Shown: positions 1 to 6,371, counted from the first letter of the stretch. The stretch: 6,883 nucleotides of DNA from an uncultured Sporolactobacillus sp. (GCA_900543345.1 UQRJ01000162.1:1-6883); one strand, 5' to 3'. Made by a program: numbers and translations. Notes: generated by a model from the sequence alone, not told the origin.

Positions 1-50
1 TACGAGATGTCTTAGGGTCTCGTGGGCTCGGAGATGTGTATAAGAGACAG
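1..50 (+). other. Nextera i7-side sequencing adapter (artefact)
   Basis: The first 50 bases read as the end of the Illumina P7 primer (TACGAGAT), an 8-base index (GTCTTAGG), the i7-side linker (GTCTCGTGGGCTCGG, whose last G is at 31), and the Tn5 mosaic end AGATGTGTATAAGAGACAG at 32-50. The index read in the reverse direction is CCTAAGAC, which from memory is Nextera XT index N726. This is library-construction sequence and not part of the genome. Any reading frame extended into it is spurious. Confidence 0.98.
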
Positions 51-331
51 TTAGTGAACGGTTGCCGATGTCCTTGCTTGCGACGATAATTTTTCCTTTT
101 CTTGAACTTAAAAACGATGATCTTCTTCGCACGGCCCTGGTCGGTTACTTTTCCTGTTACCGTGGCTCCTTCAACCGTCGGCGTTCCCACTTTTGACTGC
201 TCGCCGCCGATGAAGAGGACTTTATCGAATGTAACCGTATCGCCGGTTTCCGCCGCCAGTTTTTCAACGACGATTGTTTTTCCCTCTTCGACTTTCAGCT
301 GTTTACCACCCGTTTCAATGATTGCATACAT
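51..331 (-). CDS. rplU: 50S ribosomal protein L21, 3' end missing
   Basis: Ribosomal protein L21 is a component of the large ribosomal subunit that binds 23S rRNA. The 93 visible codons start MYAIIETGGKQLKVEEG and run to RKNYRRKQGHRQPFT, matching Bacillus L21 almost end to end, including the basic C-terminal family signature with GHRQ. The Bacillus protein is about 102 residues, so roughly the last nine codons are lost where the adapter begins at base 50. The ATG at 329-331 is supported by a near-perfect Shine-Dalgarno AAGGAGGT at 341-348, nine bases upstream. In Bacillus this gene heads an operon with ysxB and rpmA (L27); those would lie beyond the left end. A promoter and a folded leader precede it (see those entries). 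Confidence 0.97.
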
Positions 332-333
332 AC

Positions 334-452
334 AGATCGCACCTCCTTCGATGATCTCAGACTCGCCGGCAACGGCAGCACAAAGCGTTTCCGGGACAGA
401 TAATCGGTCCCGCCGTTTGCCGAGCGGTTGGAGCGAGAGGCTCCTGAGTCTG
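334..452 (-). promoter_or_regulatory. L21 (rplU) structured leader RNA
   Basis: The roughly 130-base untranslated leader of rplU folds well by inspection. CAGACUC (446-452) pairs with GAGUCUG (358-364) as a closing helix. Inside it are a hairpin GGAGC/GCUCC (440-444 with 430-434, 5-base loop) and a long helix CGGCAAACGGC (412-422) with GCCGUUGCCG (367-376, one bulged base). The long helix is capped by a hairpin GGGAC/GUCCC (407-411 with 393-397). Directly next to the closing helix, AGAUC (353-357) pairs with GAUCU (334-338), putting the Shine-Dalgarno in the loop. The position matches the L21 leader family known upstream of rplU in low-GC Gram-positives, thought to act in autoregulation. There is no T-run, so an attenuator-type terminator is not evident. 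The fold was done by eye. Confidence 0.75.
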
Positions 453-470
453 CCGGATAATAACAGATTG

Positions 471-500
471 ATTCTATCACGTTTTGTCTTCCTCTGTCAA
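471..500 (-). promoter_or_regulatory. Housekeeping promoter of rplU
   Basis: On the minus strand a perfect -35 box TTGACA (495-500) and a -10 box TAGAAT (471-476, five of six consensus bases) are separated by 18 bases. The -10 is preceded by TGA, giving an extended -10 (TGnTAGAAT). Transcription should begin near 464, leaving a leader of about 130 bases before rplU. The -35 overlaps the end of the upstream RNase gene: its TGA stop (497-499) is part of TTGACA. Confidence 0.85.
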
Positions 501-1639
501 CGACTGTCATTGGCGCGATCCATCAGTCCGGACCGCCGGTGCTTTCTGGTAAGTTCAACGAGACCCATTCGAGTATAGCCGAACAGTTCAACCGTCATCG
601 GATCGTCGGCCATCGCTTCGCTCAGCGTCGCCAACACGCGCCGCCGGTCCGGTAAATGTTCCTGGCGGAGAAAATCAATTACGACCATGCCGCCGATACC
701 GCGCAATCGGAGTTGCCGGGCAATCTGATGGGCAGCTTGGAGATTAATCGTCATGACGGTCCGCTCCCAACCATTCCCCGCCTTGACGGATCCGGAATTC
801 ACATCGATCGCCGTCAATGCCTCAGCATAATCGATCACAAGCGAAGCACCGCCCGGCAGCGAGACGACCGAGCGCAGCGCTTCGGCGTAAGCCGGCTCGA
901 CTCCGTGCGTCGCGAATAAATTACGGCCGTCTTCGTAAATCACCCGGACGCAGCTGGGGAGGGCCTGCGTTTGAATCGGCACGTTACTATAGACGACTGC
1001 CGGCGGCCAATGATTTTCGTTAAGAACAGAAGCAACAAAAGTGAATGGCCGATAAACACGTCCGGGATGATTTAGCGCTCGGGCGGCAACTGTCACCTGT
1101 TGCCAGCGCAGCCTTCCCTCTTTCAACGCACAAAGAAAGCGTTCATCGGACATGCCTTCTTGCGCCGCTGTTCGTAAAATAATTCCTTCTCCCGGCATGC
1201 GCCAATCCGCTATTTTTTCCCGCAACCTCCGAACCAGCCCGGTATCTTTAATCCGGTGAGAAATACCGATATAATCGCCGCAGGGTAAATAGATCAGCAA
1301 CTTGCCGACAATCTGAATCTGCTGGGTCAGGCCGACCGGTTTACCTCGATGTGCTTCTCTCTCCACCTGTACAAGCGTCAGTCCACCCGGCCGCAAGATC
1401 GGATGGGCGGACATTTTATCGCGCGGAAGGAAGCCGGCTTCACCGCCTCCCAGATCCATAAACCGGCCAATGCCACCATAGCGTGTGCCGGTGCCGCGGG
1501 CCAAATAAAGATCGCCGACGGCCGCTCCGCGGGCGGGAAAATGAAATGAACGAACAACGTTGTCTTCGAGCAGCGCCGCCCGTACTTTGTCTTTCTCCCC
1601 ATCTTTCCCGTCGACAATCAGCGTCACTTCACCAGGCAT
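497..1639 (-). CDS. Short RNase E/G-family ribonuclease
   Basis: An endoribonuclease of the RNase E/G family, expected to cut single-stranded AU-rich RNA in rRNA maturation or mRNA decay. The 380 residues show the family layout: an S1-like region (about 38-118, with VGDLYLARG, FMDLGGGEAGFLP and GLTQQI), a 5'-end sensor segment (about 119-215) with the RT pair at 156-157, and the DNase I-like catalytic region. The catalytic region has LTAIDVNSG (D279, N281) and GGMVVIDF (D322), matching the metal-binding D303, N305 and D346 of E. coli RNase E. The protein ends just after GLVELTRK, before the zinc-link CPxCxG motif and small domain; E. coli RNase G is 489 residues. The ATG has Shine-Dalgarno GAGGTGAT close upstream (1643-1650). 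An RNase of this family is found between spoIVFB and rplU in several Bacillales. Whether the short form is active is unknown. Confidence 0.9.
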   Translation of the reverse strand: MPGEVTLIVDGKDGEKDKVRAALLEDNVVRSFHFPARGAAVGDLYLARGTGTRYGGIGRFMDLGGGEAGFLPRDKMSAHPILRPGGLTLVQVEREAHRGKPVGLTQQIQIVGKLLIYLPCGDYIGISHRIKDTGLVRRLREKIADWRMPGEGIILRTAAQEGMSDERFLCALKEGRLRWQQVTVAARALNHPGRVYRPFTFVASVLNENHWPPAVVYSNVPIQTQALPSCVRVIYEDGRNLFATHGVEPAYAEALRSVVSLPGGASLVIDYAEALTAIDVNSGSVKAGNGWERTVMTINLQAAHQIARQLRLRGIGGMVVIDFLRQEHLPDRRRVLATLSEAMADDPMTVELFGYTRMGLVELTRKHRRSGLMDRANDSR

Positions 1640-1668
1640 AGGATCACCTCACATCAATTTCTGTCCCC

Positions 1669-1697
1669 ATTATCGCAAACAGCGTTTGCCGATGCAA
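1669..1697 (-). promoter_or_regulatory. Candidate promoter of the RNase gene with palindromic spacer
   Basis: In the 66-base gap after spoIVFB, minus-strand GATAAT (1669-1674, five of six -10 bases) is preceded by TGC, making an extended -10. A weak -35 TTGCAT (1692-1697) lies exactly 17 bases upstream. The spacer holds a perfect inverted repeat, GCAAAC-gct-GTTTGC (1675-1689). Start would fall near 1662, about 20 bases before the gene. It would allow growth-phase expression independent of the sporulation genes upstream. Inferred from sequence only. Confidence 0.5.
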
Positions 1698-1705
1698 CCG
1701 GCCCC

Positions 1706-2554
1706 TCATTTTGGCGGCGTTAACCAGTCGCCGACGGTCCCTCCTGCACCCTTTCCACCGAAATACGCCGCCAAAAGTTGCCGGTCCTCGATGACTTGTC
1801 TTCTGCCGCGCAGCCGGATGCGCGTGCCGACATTTCGATAAAAATGTGAGAAAACGGCGACAATCGGCATCTTCGAGTCGACAATCAGCGAGCGGATAAC
1901 ACGGGGGGACTGTCGCCTGGCAGCAACAGCAAGCAGGAAACGAGTGAATCGCAGTGGCAGCAGCCGCCTTTCCGAAGCAATGGCGAAGGCGACAAAAGAA
2001 ACGACCAGCCATAAACTCAACGACCAGCGGATAAGAATAAGCATCGACAGCCCGAACACGCCAAGTGAAAAAAAAGAAAAAGACAATGCGCGGCGATAAG
2101 CCGTTTTGTATGGATAAACTTTCTGTAGCGCGAGATGAAGCATCCGCCCACCGTCCAACGGCCAGATCGGGAGCAGATTAAAGAGCAGAATGGCGCCATT
2201 CTGACGCATGAGTATGTCAAGATGCGCAGAATCGGGCAGCAGATGAAGCAGCGAAGGGAGAAAAAGTGCGATCCAGACATTCTGAAGCGGCCCGGCGGCA
2301 ATGATCAGCGCTTCCTGATAAAACGGCCGCTCTTGCCGTTCGTCCAGAACCGCCACACCGCCGAATGGCAGCAGTTCGATGCGTTCCACTCTCCAGCCCA
2401 GTAAAATGGCGGCTGTCACATGTCCGCTCTCATGAATCAGAACAATCAGAAAGGCGATCGACGTCTCCCAGAAGCGCCCAGTGACGACGCCGGCGGCGAC
2501 AATGAGCCAGAATACAGGATGAATGCGGAAAGCGATCGCCGGCGGCTTAATCAA
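1706..2554 (-). CDS. spoIVFB: SpoIVFB, intramembrane metalloprotease for pro-sigma-K
   Basis: Site-2-protease family enzyme of the outer forespore membrane, which removes the pro-sequence of sigma-K on the mother-cell side late in sporulation. The 282 residues match the family in length (about 288 in B. subtilis). The zinc motif HESGH is at 41-45 inside a membrane segment. LLPFGGVAVLDE (61-72) and AGPLQNVW (87-94) follow, and the second metal-ligand motif NLLPIWPLDGGR (126-137) supplies D134. About six hydrophobic segments precede a basic cytoplasmic tail (about 195-282) where B. subtilis carries a CBS domain; the SKMPIVAVF stretch (227-235) resembles part of one. The start codon is TTG at 2552-2554, overlapping the end of spoIVFA by 8 bases, with Shine-Dalgarno AGGTGA (2561-2566) inside spoIVFA, so translation is probably coupled. 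Confidence 0.95.
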   Translation of the reverse strand: MIKPPAIAFRIHPVFWLIVAAGVVTGRFWETSIAFLIVLIHESGHVTAAILLGWRVERIELLPFGGVAVLDERQERPFYQEALIIAAGPLQNVWIALFLPSLLHLLPDSAHLDILMRQNGAILLFNLLPIWPLDGGRMLHLALQKVYPYKTAYRRALSFSFFSLGVFGLSMLILIRWSLSLWLVVSFVAFAIASERRLLPLRFTRFLLAVAARRQSPRVIRSLIVDSKMPIVAVFSHFYRNVGTRIRLRGRRQVIEDRQLLAAYFGGKGAGGTVGDWLTPPK

Positions 2555-3284
2555 AAGACATCACCTGAATCGGGTCGATAAATTTCTCTCCTTTCTTTAA
2601 CGCGAAATAAAAGGTGCCCTTATCGCCGCCCGATGTGGTCCCGATTTTTTGCCCTTTTTTTACTTCGTCATAAACCTTCACGTTCGTTTTGCCGAGTTTT
2701 CCATACCAGGATTCATCATGATCGCTATGCTGAATGATCACGGTTGTCCCGGTTTTCGGTTTTTTCCCAACATAGACAACCAATCCGTCTTTGACCGCCT
2801 TGACTGCCGAGAAAGAACTGGTTTCAACGGTAACGCCCTTTGTTTTACTTGTATACGGATTCATCACTTCACCGCTGACCGGTACTTCAAAACGCCCACT
2901 TCCTGCTTGCGTTACATGGGTTTTCGTTTTTTCCGTGCCGGGAAGAAACGCCAGCGGATCGCCCAGATATTTTTCATACCAACCGGAGACGGCGGTAAAC
3001 TGAAATTCGTGCGTCATTGCCGTCTCGACTGACTCACGGATCGGGTGGACAAATGGTCCTTCGCCGACTTCCGCCCAATAAGCAAGGCCAAAAAGCAGAG
3101 CAGCTCCCAAACACTGCAGCGCAAGCTGCACAGGGTACCGTCTGGGGCTCTTCTTGCGGACCGGCATGTCATACGGTTTAAAGTCGAGGGCCGGATCCGT
3201 TTGCCGATTTTGCAAAGAATGCAGTCCAAAGTCCCGTCGCTTTCGCTCCCTGTGTCGTTTCATGAGTTCTTCATAGCGATTCAT
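2547..3284 (-). CDS. spoIVFA: SpoIVFA, scaffold/inhibitor of SpoIVFB (degenerate LytM domain)
   Basis: Membrane protein that holds SpoIVFB and BofA in the outer forespore membrane and keeps the protease inactive until it is cut by SpoIVB and CtpB. The 245 residues (B. subtilis about 264) show a basic N-terminal cytoplasmic part (1-50), one membrane segment (about 52-70), a linker, and a C-terminal LytM/M23-like fold (about 135-243) ending FIDPIQVMSFD. The zinc-binding residues of active M23 peptidases are absent: the usual HLHFE position reads TFYFALK (224-230) and the YAHL position reads YGKL (194-197). It should therefore be non-catalytic, as expected for SpoIVFA. Gene order directly before spoIVFB settles the name. 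The ATG has a GGGGTGA ribosome site at 3294-3300. Confidence 0.93.
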   Translation of the reverse strand: MNRYEELMKRHRERKRRDFGLHSLQNRQTDPALDFKPYDMPVRKKSPRRYPVQLALQCLGAALLFGLAYWAEVGEGPFVHPIRESVETAMTHEFQFTAVSGWYEKYLGDPLAFLPGTEKTKTHVTQAGSGRFEVPVSGEVMNPYTSKTKGVTVETSSFSAVKAVKDGLVVYVGKKPKTGTTVIIQHSDHDESWYGKLGKTNVKVYDEVKKGQKIGTTSGGDKGTFYFALKKGEKFIDPIQVMSFD

Positions 3285-3316
3285 CGTTTTTCTTCACCCC
3301 GCATCGCTTTTGTTAC

Positions 3317-3344
3317 AGCATATGCGGACAAGCAAAAAATAAGA
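3317..3344 (-). promoter_or_regulatory. Candidate sigma-E promoter of spoIVFA
   Basis: Between the min terminator and spoIVFA, minus-strand TCTTATT (3338-3344) matches six of seven positions of the sigma-E -35 consensus (KMATATT). CATATGCT (3317-3324) matches six of eight of the -10 consensus (CATACAMT), with a 13-base gap. The B. subtilis spoIVF operon is transcribed by sigma-E in the mother cell, so a promoter of this class is expected here. The match is imperfect and the region is AT-rich, so the exact boxes are tentative. Confidence 0.4.
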
Positions 3345-3375
3345 AGCGACAGTTAAATAAGAGCGCTCAATGATG

Positions 3376-3398
3376 AAAAATGCCGGCGACGGGCCGGC
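3376..3398 (-). terminator. Intrinsic terminator after minD
   Basis: Starting 8 bases beyond the minD stop, the minus strand reads GCCGGC (3393-3398), a 5-base loop CCGTC, GCCGGC (3382-3387), then ATTTTT (3376-3381). A 6-bp all-GC stem followed by a T-run is a standard Rho-independent terminator. It separates the mre-min unit from spoIVFA. Confidence 0.85.
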
Positions 3399-3406
3399 GA
3401 CAATGT

Positions 3407-4204
3407 TCATCTCATTCCAAGCATGGATTTAAATTTTCTGAAAAATCCTTTTTTCTCTTCAAGCGGCATCAGCGGCACGGTTTCTCCAAGGATGCGCCGG
3501 CCGATATTGCGATACGCCTGAGCGGCTTTCGAGTTCGGATTCAGTGCAATCGGTTCGCCCTTGTTGGATGCCGATATGACGGCATCGTCGTCAACAACAA
3601 TACCGAGAAGATCGACTGCCAAAATATTCATGATTTCGTCAAGATCGAGCATGTCGCCGTTTTTCATCATGTGATTGCGGATACGATTGACAATCAAGCG
3701 CGGCGGTGAAATCTGTTTCTCCTGCTCCAACAATCCAATCACTCGGTCGGCATCGCGGACCGACGAGATTTCCGGTGTCGTGACCACGATCGCGTGATCG
3801 GCGCCGGCAATCGCATTATGGAATCCTCGCTCGATTCCTGCTGGACAATCAATAACGATATAGTCATGATCCGCTTTCAGCTCGACAATCATTTTTTTCA
3901 TTTGCTCCGGCTCCACGGCCATTTTATCGGTGGTTTGGGCGGCAGGAAGCAGAAAAAGCGATTCAAAACGTTTATCTTTGACCAATGCCTGACCGAGCTT
4001 GCATCGTCCATAAGCCACATCGACCAGATCATAGATGATGCGGTTCTCAAGGCCCATAACCACATCGAGATTACGCAAACCGATATCAGTATCGACTAGA
4101 CAGACCTTTTTCCCCTGCAAGGCCAGAACCGTACCGATATTCGCCGAAGTCGTCGTTTTACCGACGCCGCCTTTGCCTGAAGTTATGACGATTGCTTCCC
4201 CCAT
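3407..4204 (-). CDS. minD: MinD, septum-site determining ATPase
   Basis: MinD is a ParA/MinD-family ATPase that dimerises on the membrane with ATP and recruits MinC to block FtsZ rings at unwanted sites. The 265 residues (268 in B. subtilis) carry the deviant Walker A GKGGVGKT (10-17; signature lysine K11), the DTDIGLRNLD switch segment (38-47), the Walker B-region IDCPAG (118-123), and a C-terminal amphipathic membrane-targeting helix, EEKKGFFRKFKSMLGMR (249-265). I start it at the ATG at 4202-4204, giving MGEAIVITSGKGG as in other MinDs: Shine-Dalgarno AGAGGAG (4213-4219) lies 8 bases upstream. An in-frame GTG at 4211-4213 adds three residues but abuts the ribosome site and is unlikely. It lies 19 bases after minC. 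No minE follows; Bacillus uses DivIVA/MinJ instead. Confidence 0.97.
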   Translation of the reverse strand: MGEAIVITSGKGGVGKTTTSANIGTVLALQGKKVCLVDTDIGLRNLDVVMGLENRIIYDLVDVAYGRCKLGQALVKDKRFESLFLLPAAQTTDKMAVEPEQMKKMIVELKADHDYIVIDCPAGIERGFHNAIAGADHAIVVTTPEISSVRDADRVIGLLEQEKQISPPRLIVNRIRNHMMKNGDMLDLDEIMNILAVDLLGIVVDDDAVISASNKGEPIALNPNSKAAQAYRNIGRRILGETVPLMPLEEKKGFFRKFKSMLGMR

Positions 4205-4223
4205 CGCTAACACTCCTCTGCAT

Positions 4224-4904
4224 TCAGAAATTCTTCATGATTTGCCGCTGCCTCATCACGGTTTGCAGGCGGTCGACGATAATCTTGTCCAATTGCCGAT
4301 CGACAAAAGCACATTCAAGAATATGATCGTCCCTCAGTTCTTCGGACGGCGCCTCTTCCGTGCGGCTGACCCGTCTCCCGATCCGTAGCTGCGACGGTTG
4401 CATAACAGCGGCGACGATGATTGCATCGTCGGATCCGCTTACGCCGCAGCAAGCAATACCCCGAAGCGCACCAAGAATGTACACATTCCCTGTCGCAGAA
4501 ACCGTTCCACCCGGATTGACATCACCGATGAGCAGCAGATCGCCTTTCACCGACAGGATCTGACCCGAGCGAATGATCCGTGAAACACGGTTCACACGTT
4601 CGCGCTCTTTTTGCTCCTCGAATTCCGCTCTGGTCAACACATTGGAGTCAATCGACCCCACGTCCAGATGGTCGAAAGAACGAATAACATCGGTCAGTTC
4701 CTGTTTCTGCGATTCGCTGAGGTAGCGGTTCCCGACCAGAACCTTAACGGAAGTTATCGGCCCATTTTCATATTTCTGTCGGCCGATCGATAATTTTTCT
4801 TTCAACTCGTCGATTAGCTCTTCATACGCACAGGTCTCATTCATCACCAGAACGAGGCCCTCTTTTCTGCCTTTCATTGTGACAAGCGGCCGGCTGATAC
4901 TCAT
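4224..4904 (-). CDS. minC: MinC, septum site-determining protein
   Basis: MinC inhibits FtsZ polymerisation and lateral bundling, and is brought to the membrane by MinD. The 226 residues equal the B. subtilis length. An N-terminal FtsZ-interacting domain (about 1-95, with KGRKEGLVLVMNE and VKVLVGNRYLSESQ) is followed by the C-terminal beta-helix domain (about 105-215). That domain opens with the conserved RSGQILSVKGDLLLIGDVN (112-130) and PGG (131-133), which form the MinD-binding and dimer surface. The family stretch GIAHAG reads GIACCG here (149-154), a mild departure. The ATG is preceded at 9 bases by GAGGTGA (4914-4920). The gene begins 84 bases after mreD with no terminator between, so it is probably read from the mre transcript, as in Bacillus. 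Confidence 0.96.
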   Translation of the reverse strand: MSISRPLVTMKGRKEGLVLVMNETCAYEELIDELKEKLSIGRQKYENGPITSVKVLVGNRYLSESQKQELTDVIRSFDHLDVGSIDSNVLTRAEFEEQKERERVNRVSRIIRSGQILSVKGDLLLIGDVNPGGTVSATGNVYILGALRGIACCGVSGSDDAIIVAAVMQPSQLRIGRRVSRTEEAPSEELRDDHILECAFVDRQLDKIIVDRLQTVMRQRQIMKNF

Positions 4905-4988
4905 CGGGAACGTTCACCTCATTATGATTGATATTCAAGAACAGATGTGGAAAATCCTTCTTTAAATTTGTCGAAAAATTTATTGCGC

Positions 4989-5504
4989 TCATTCCGAGCC
5001 CCTATCCCTCATCCCGCTCAGGAAATGCCGAAACGGATAATAGGCAACGATTGCGAAGCAGACATTGAGTCCGATCGTTACCGGAAGCCGCCACTGCAGG
5101 AATTCACCGATCTGTTGATCGGTCACGCCGATCATCAAATAGATAAAATAGACTTGAAACTGCAGCAGGCAAACCCCGACGGCACTCAGCGCTGTTGTGA
5201 CAAACGCGTTGGTATTCAGCCATTTTGACAGGACATAAATCAGGTAAACAGTAAAACCCATGCCGAACGCATACACACCGAGAACAGGCGTAAATACAAG
5301 ATCGGTCAAAAAGCCGAAGAGAATCCCATAGAGCACGGCCGATGTTGCGTCGGCAAAGAAGGCAACCATCAGCAGAGTGACGAGCAGAAAATCAGGGACA
5401 GCCTGGAGTCGTCCCCAGTCGGCAAGATTGAACAGACGGGGAATGATCGTGCCCTCGACAAGAAAGATCAGCAGCAGAAGGCCGAACAATTTCATCTGCT
5501 TCAT
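4989..5504 (-). CDS. mreD: MreD, rod shape-determining membrane protein
   Basis: MreD is an integral membrane partner of MreC in the elongasome that directs lateral-wall peptidoglycan synthesis. The 171 residues (172 in B. subtilis) are largely hydrophobic, with about five or six membrane segments (near 4-20, 37-50, 55-68, 75-93, 100-125 and 138-157). They include the family-like stretch VLYGILFGFLTDLVFTPVLG (57-76) followed by VYAFG. The position between mreC and minC fixes the identification, since MreD is poorly conserved in sequence. The ATG follows the mreC TAA by 3 bases, with a GGGGGAA ribosome site in the last mreC codons, so the two are likely translationally coupled. Confidence 0.93.
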   Translation of the reverse strand: MKQMKLFGLLLLIFLVEGTIIPRLFNLADWGRLQAVPDFLLVTLLMVAFFADATSAVLYGILFGFLTDLVFTPVLGVYAFGMGFTVYLIYVLSKWLNTNAFVTTALSAVGVCLLQFQVYFIYLMIGVTDQQIGEFLQWRLPVTIGLNVCFAIVAYYPFRHFLSGMRDRGSE

Positions 5505-5507
5505 CGT

Positions 5508-6371
5508 TTATTCCCCCGCATCCGAAGTCTTCGCCAGTTTCTCCACGATGACGACATACATCAGATCGTCAAGATTGACAGCCGGTTTAACCTCGGCCGC
5601 CTTGGTCAATCCGTATTGGTCGGTCGACACGGACGTGACCTTCCCAATCAACAAACCGGACGGATACATGGCACTCAAGCCGGACGTGGTCACCGTCTGT
5701 CCCTTTTTAACGTTGGACTTGATCGGGATCTTCTGAAAGAGCAGGACTCCTTTGCTCTGATCATATCCCTCAATCATTCCGTAGATTCGCGGGTTGGAAT
5801 TCTGGATAATCGCCGAAATCTGATTGACGTTCTGCTTATTGGAGATGAGTGACACTTCGCTGGTAAAATTCCCGGTTTTGGCGATACTGCCGATCAGTTT
5901 TCCGTTTGAAACGACGGGCATGCCGCTGCGGATTCCATTTACACGGCCCTTATCCACTGTCAGCATACGGTTCCACGAATCAAATGAACGCCCGATCACC
6001 GTGGCCGCGTATTTTTTATAGGATGAGAGATTTGGATCCTTTTCGATACCCAGTTGCTTTTTTAAATCGTTGTTTCTTTGCTTGAGATCCCTATTTTCCT
6101 GCTCAACGCTCGCGTAGTCCGCAAGTCGCGACTTCAAACGTTTATTCTCTCGATAGGCATTGGCCATATCATCGACATTCTCAAATAAACCCGCTGCATA
6201 TTGAGCGGGCACATTAACCGTATATTGGAATAATCCGACCGTGTCCCGCGCGAATCGGCCGATCCACGAGGAACGATCGCCCTGCCGGAACGAATAGCCG
6301 ATAAGCGCAATCAAGATCACCAAGCTCGTCAGAAGCATAATGAGTTTTTTATTAGAAAAAAATGACGGCAT
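5508..6371 (-). CDS. mreC: MreC, rod shape-determining protein
   Basis: MreC is a bitopic membrane protein that links MreB filaments inside the cell to the wall-synthesis enzymes outside (RodA/PBP2-type). The 287 residues (about 290 in B. subtilis) show a short cytoplasmic N-terminus, one membrane segment (about 9-26), a charged heptad-rich coiled coil (about 65-108, with ENKRLKSRL and ENRDLKQRNNDLKKQL), and the extracellular beta-rich MreC domain (about 120-275). The domain contains VIGRSFDSWNRMLTVDKG (125-142) and TTSGLSAMYPSGLLIGKV (228-245), both characteristic of the family. The ATG has a GCAGGTG ribosome site upstream and lies 39 bases after mreB. Confidence 0.96.
   Translation of the reverse strand: MPSFFSNKKLIMLLTSLVILIALIGYSFRQGDRSSWIGRFARDTVGLFQYTVNVPAQYAAGLFENVDDMANAYRENKRLKSRLADYASVEQENRDLKQRNNDLKKQLGIEKDPNLSSYKKYAATVIGRSFDSWNRMLTVDKGRVNGIRSGMPVVSNGKLIGSIAKTGNFTSEVSLISNKQNVNQISAIIQNSNPRIYGMIEGYDQSKGVLLFQKIPIKSNVKKGQTVTTSGLSAMYPSGLLIGKVTSVSTDQYGLTKAAEVKPAVNLDDLMYVVIVEKLAKTSDAGE

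Noticed and set aside
102..578. Long plus-strand ORF over rplU, its leader and the RNase 3' end
   Set aside because: It is antisense to rplU, a well-supported conserved gene, and to a structured leader, and it has no family features.
1675..1689. Inverted repeat GCAAAC/GTTTGC as a terminator after spoIVFB
   Set aside because: The stem is only 6 bp and no T-run follows on the minus strand, so it is better read as a possible operator or a small RNA hairpin.
4205..4213. A GTG start adding three residues to MinD
   Set aside because: The GTG abuts the Shine-Dalgarno AGAGGAG, leaving no spacing, while the ATG at 4204 is 8 bases away and gives the conserved MGEAIVITSG start.
4837..4992. A 51-codon minus-strand ORF whose ATG overlaps the mreD stop (ATGA) and runs into minC
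   Set aside because: It overlaps minC by about 68 bases in another frame, the ribosome site is weak, and the sequence resembles no family I know. Chance is the simpler explanation.
4922..5008. Another minus-strand frame in the mreD-minC gap encoding an amphipathic-looking stretch, NKFFDKFKEGF
   Set aside because: It has no ATG, GTG or TTG start after the upstream stop, and MreD already ends at its normal length. The likeness to a membrane-targeting helix is probably AT-rich coincidence.
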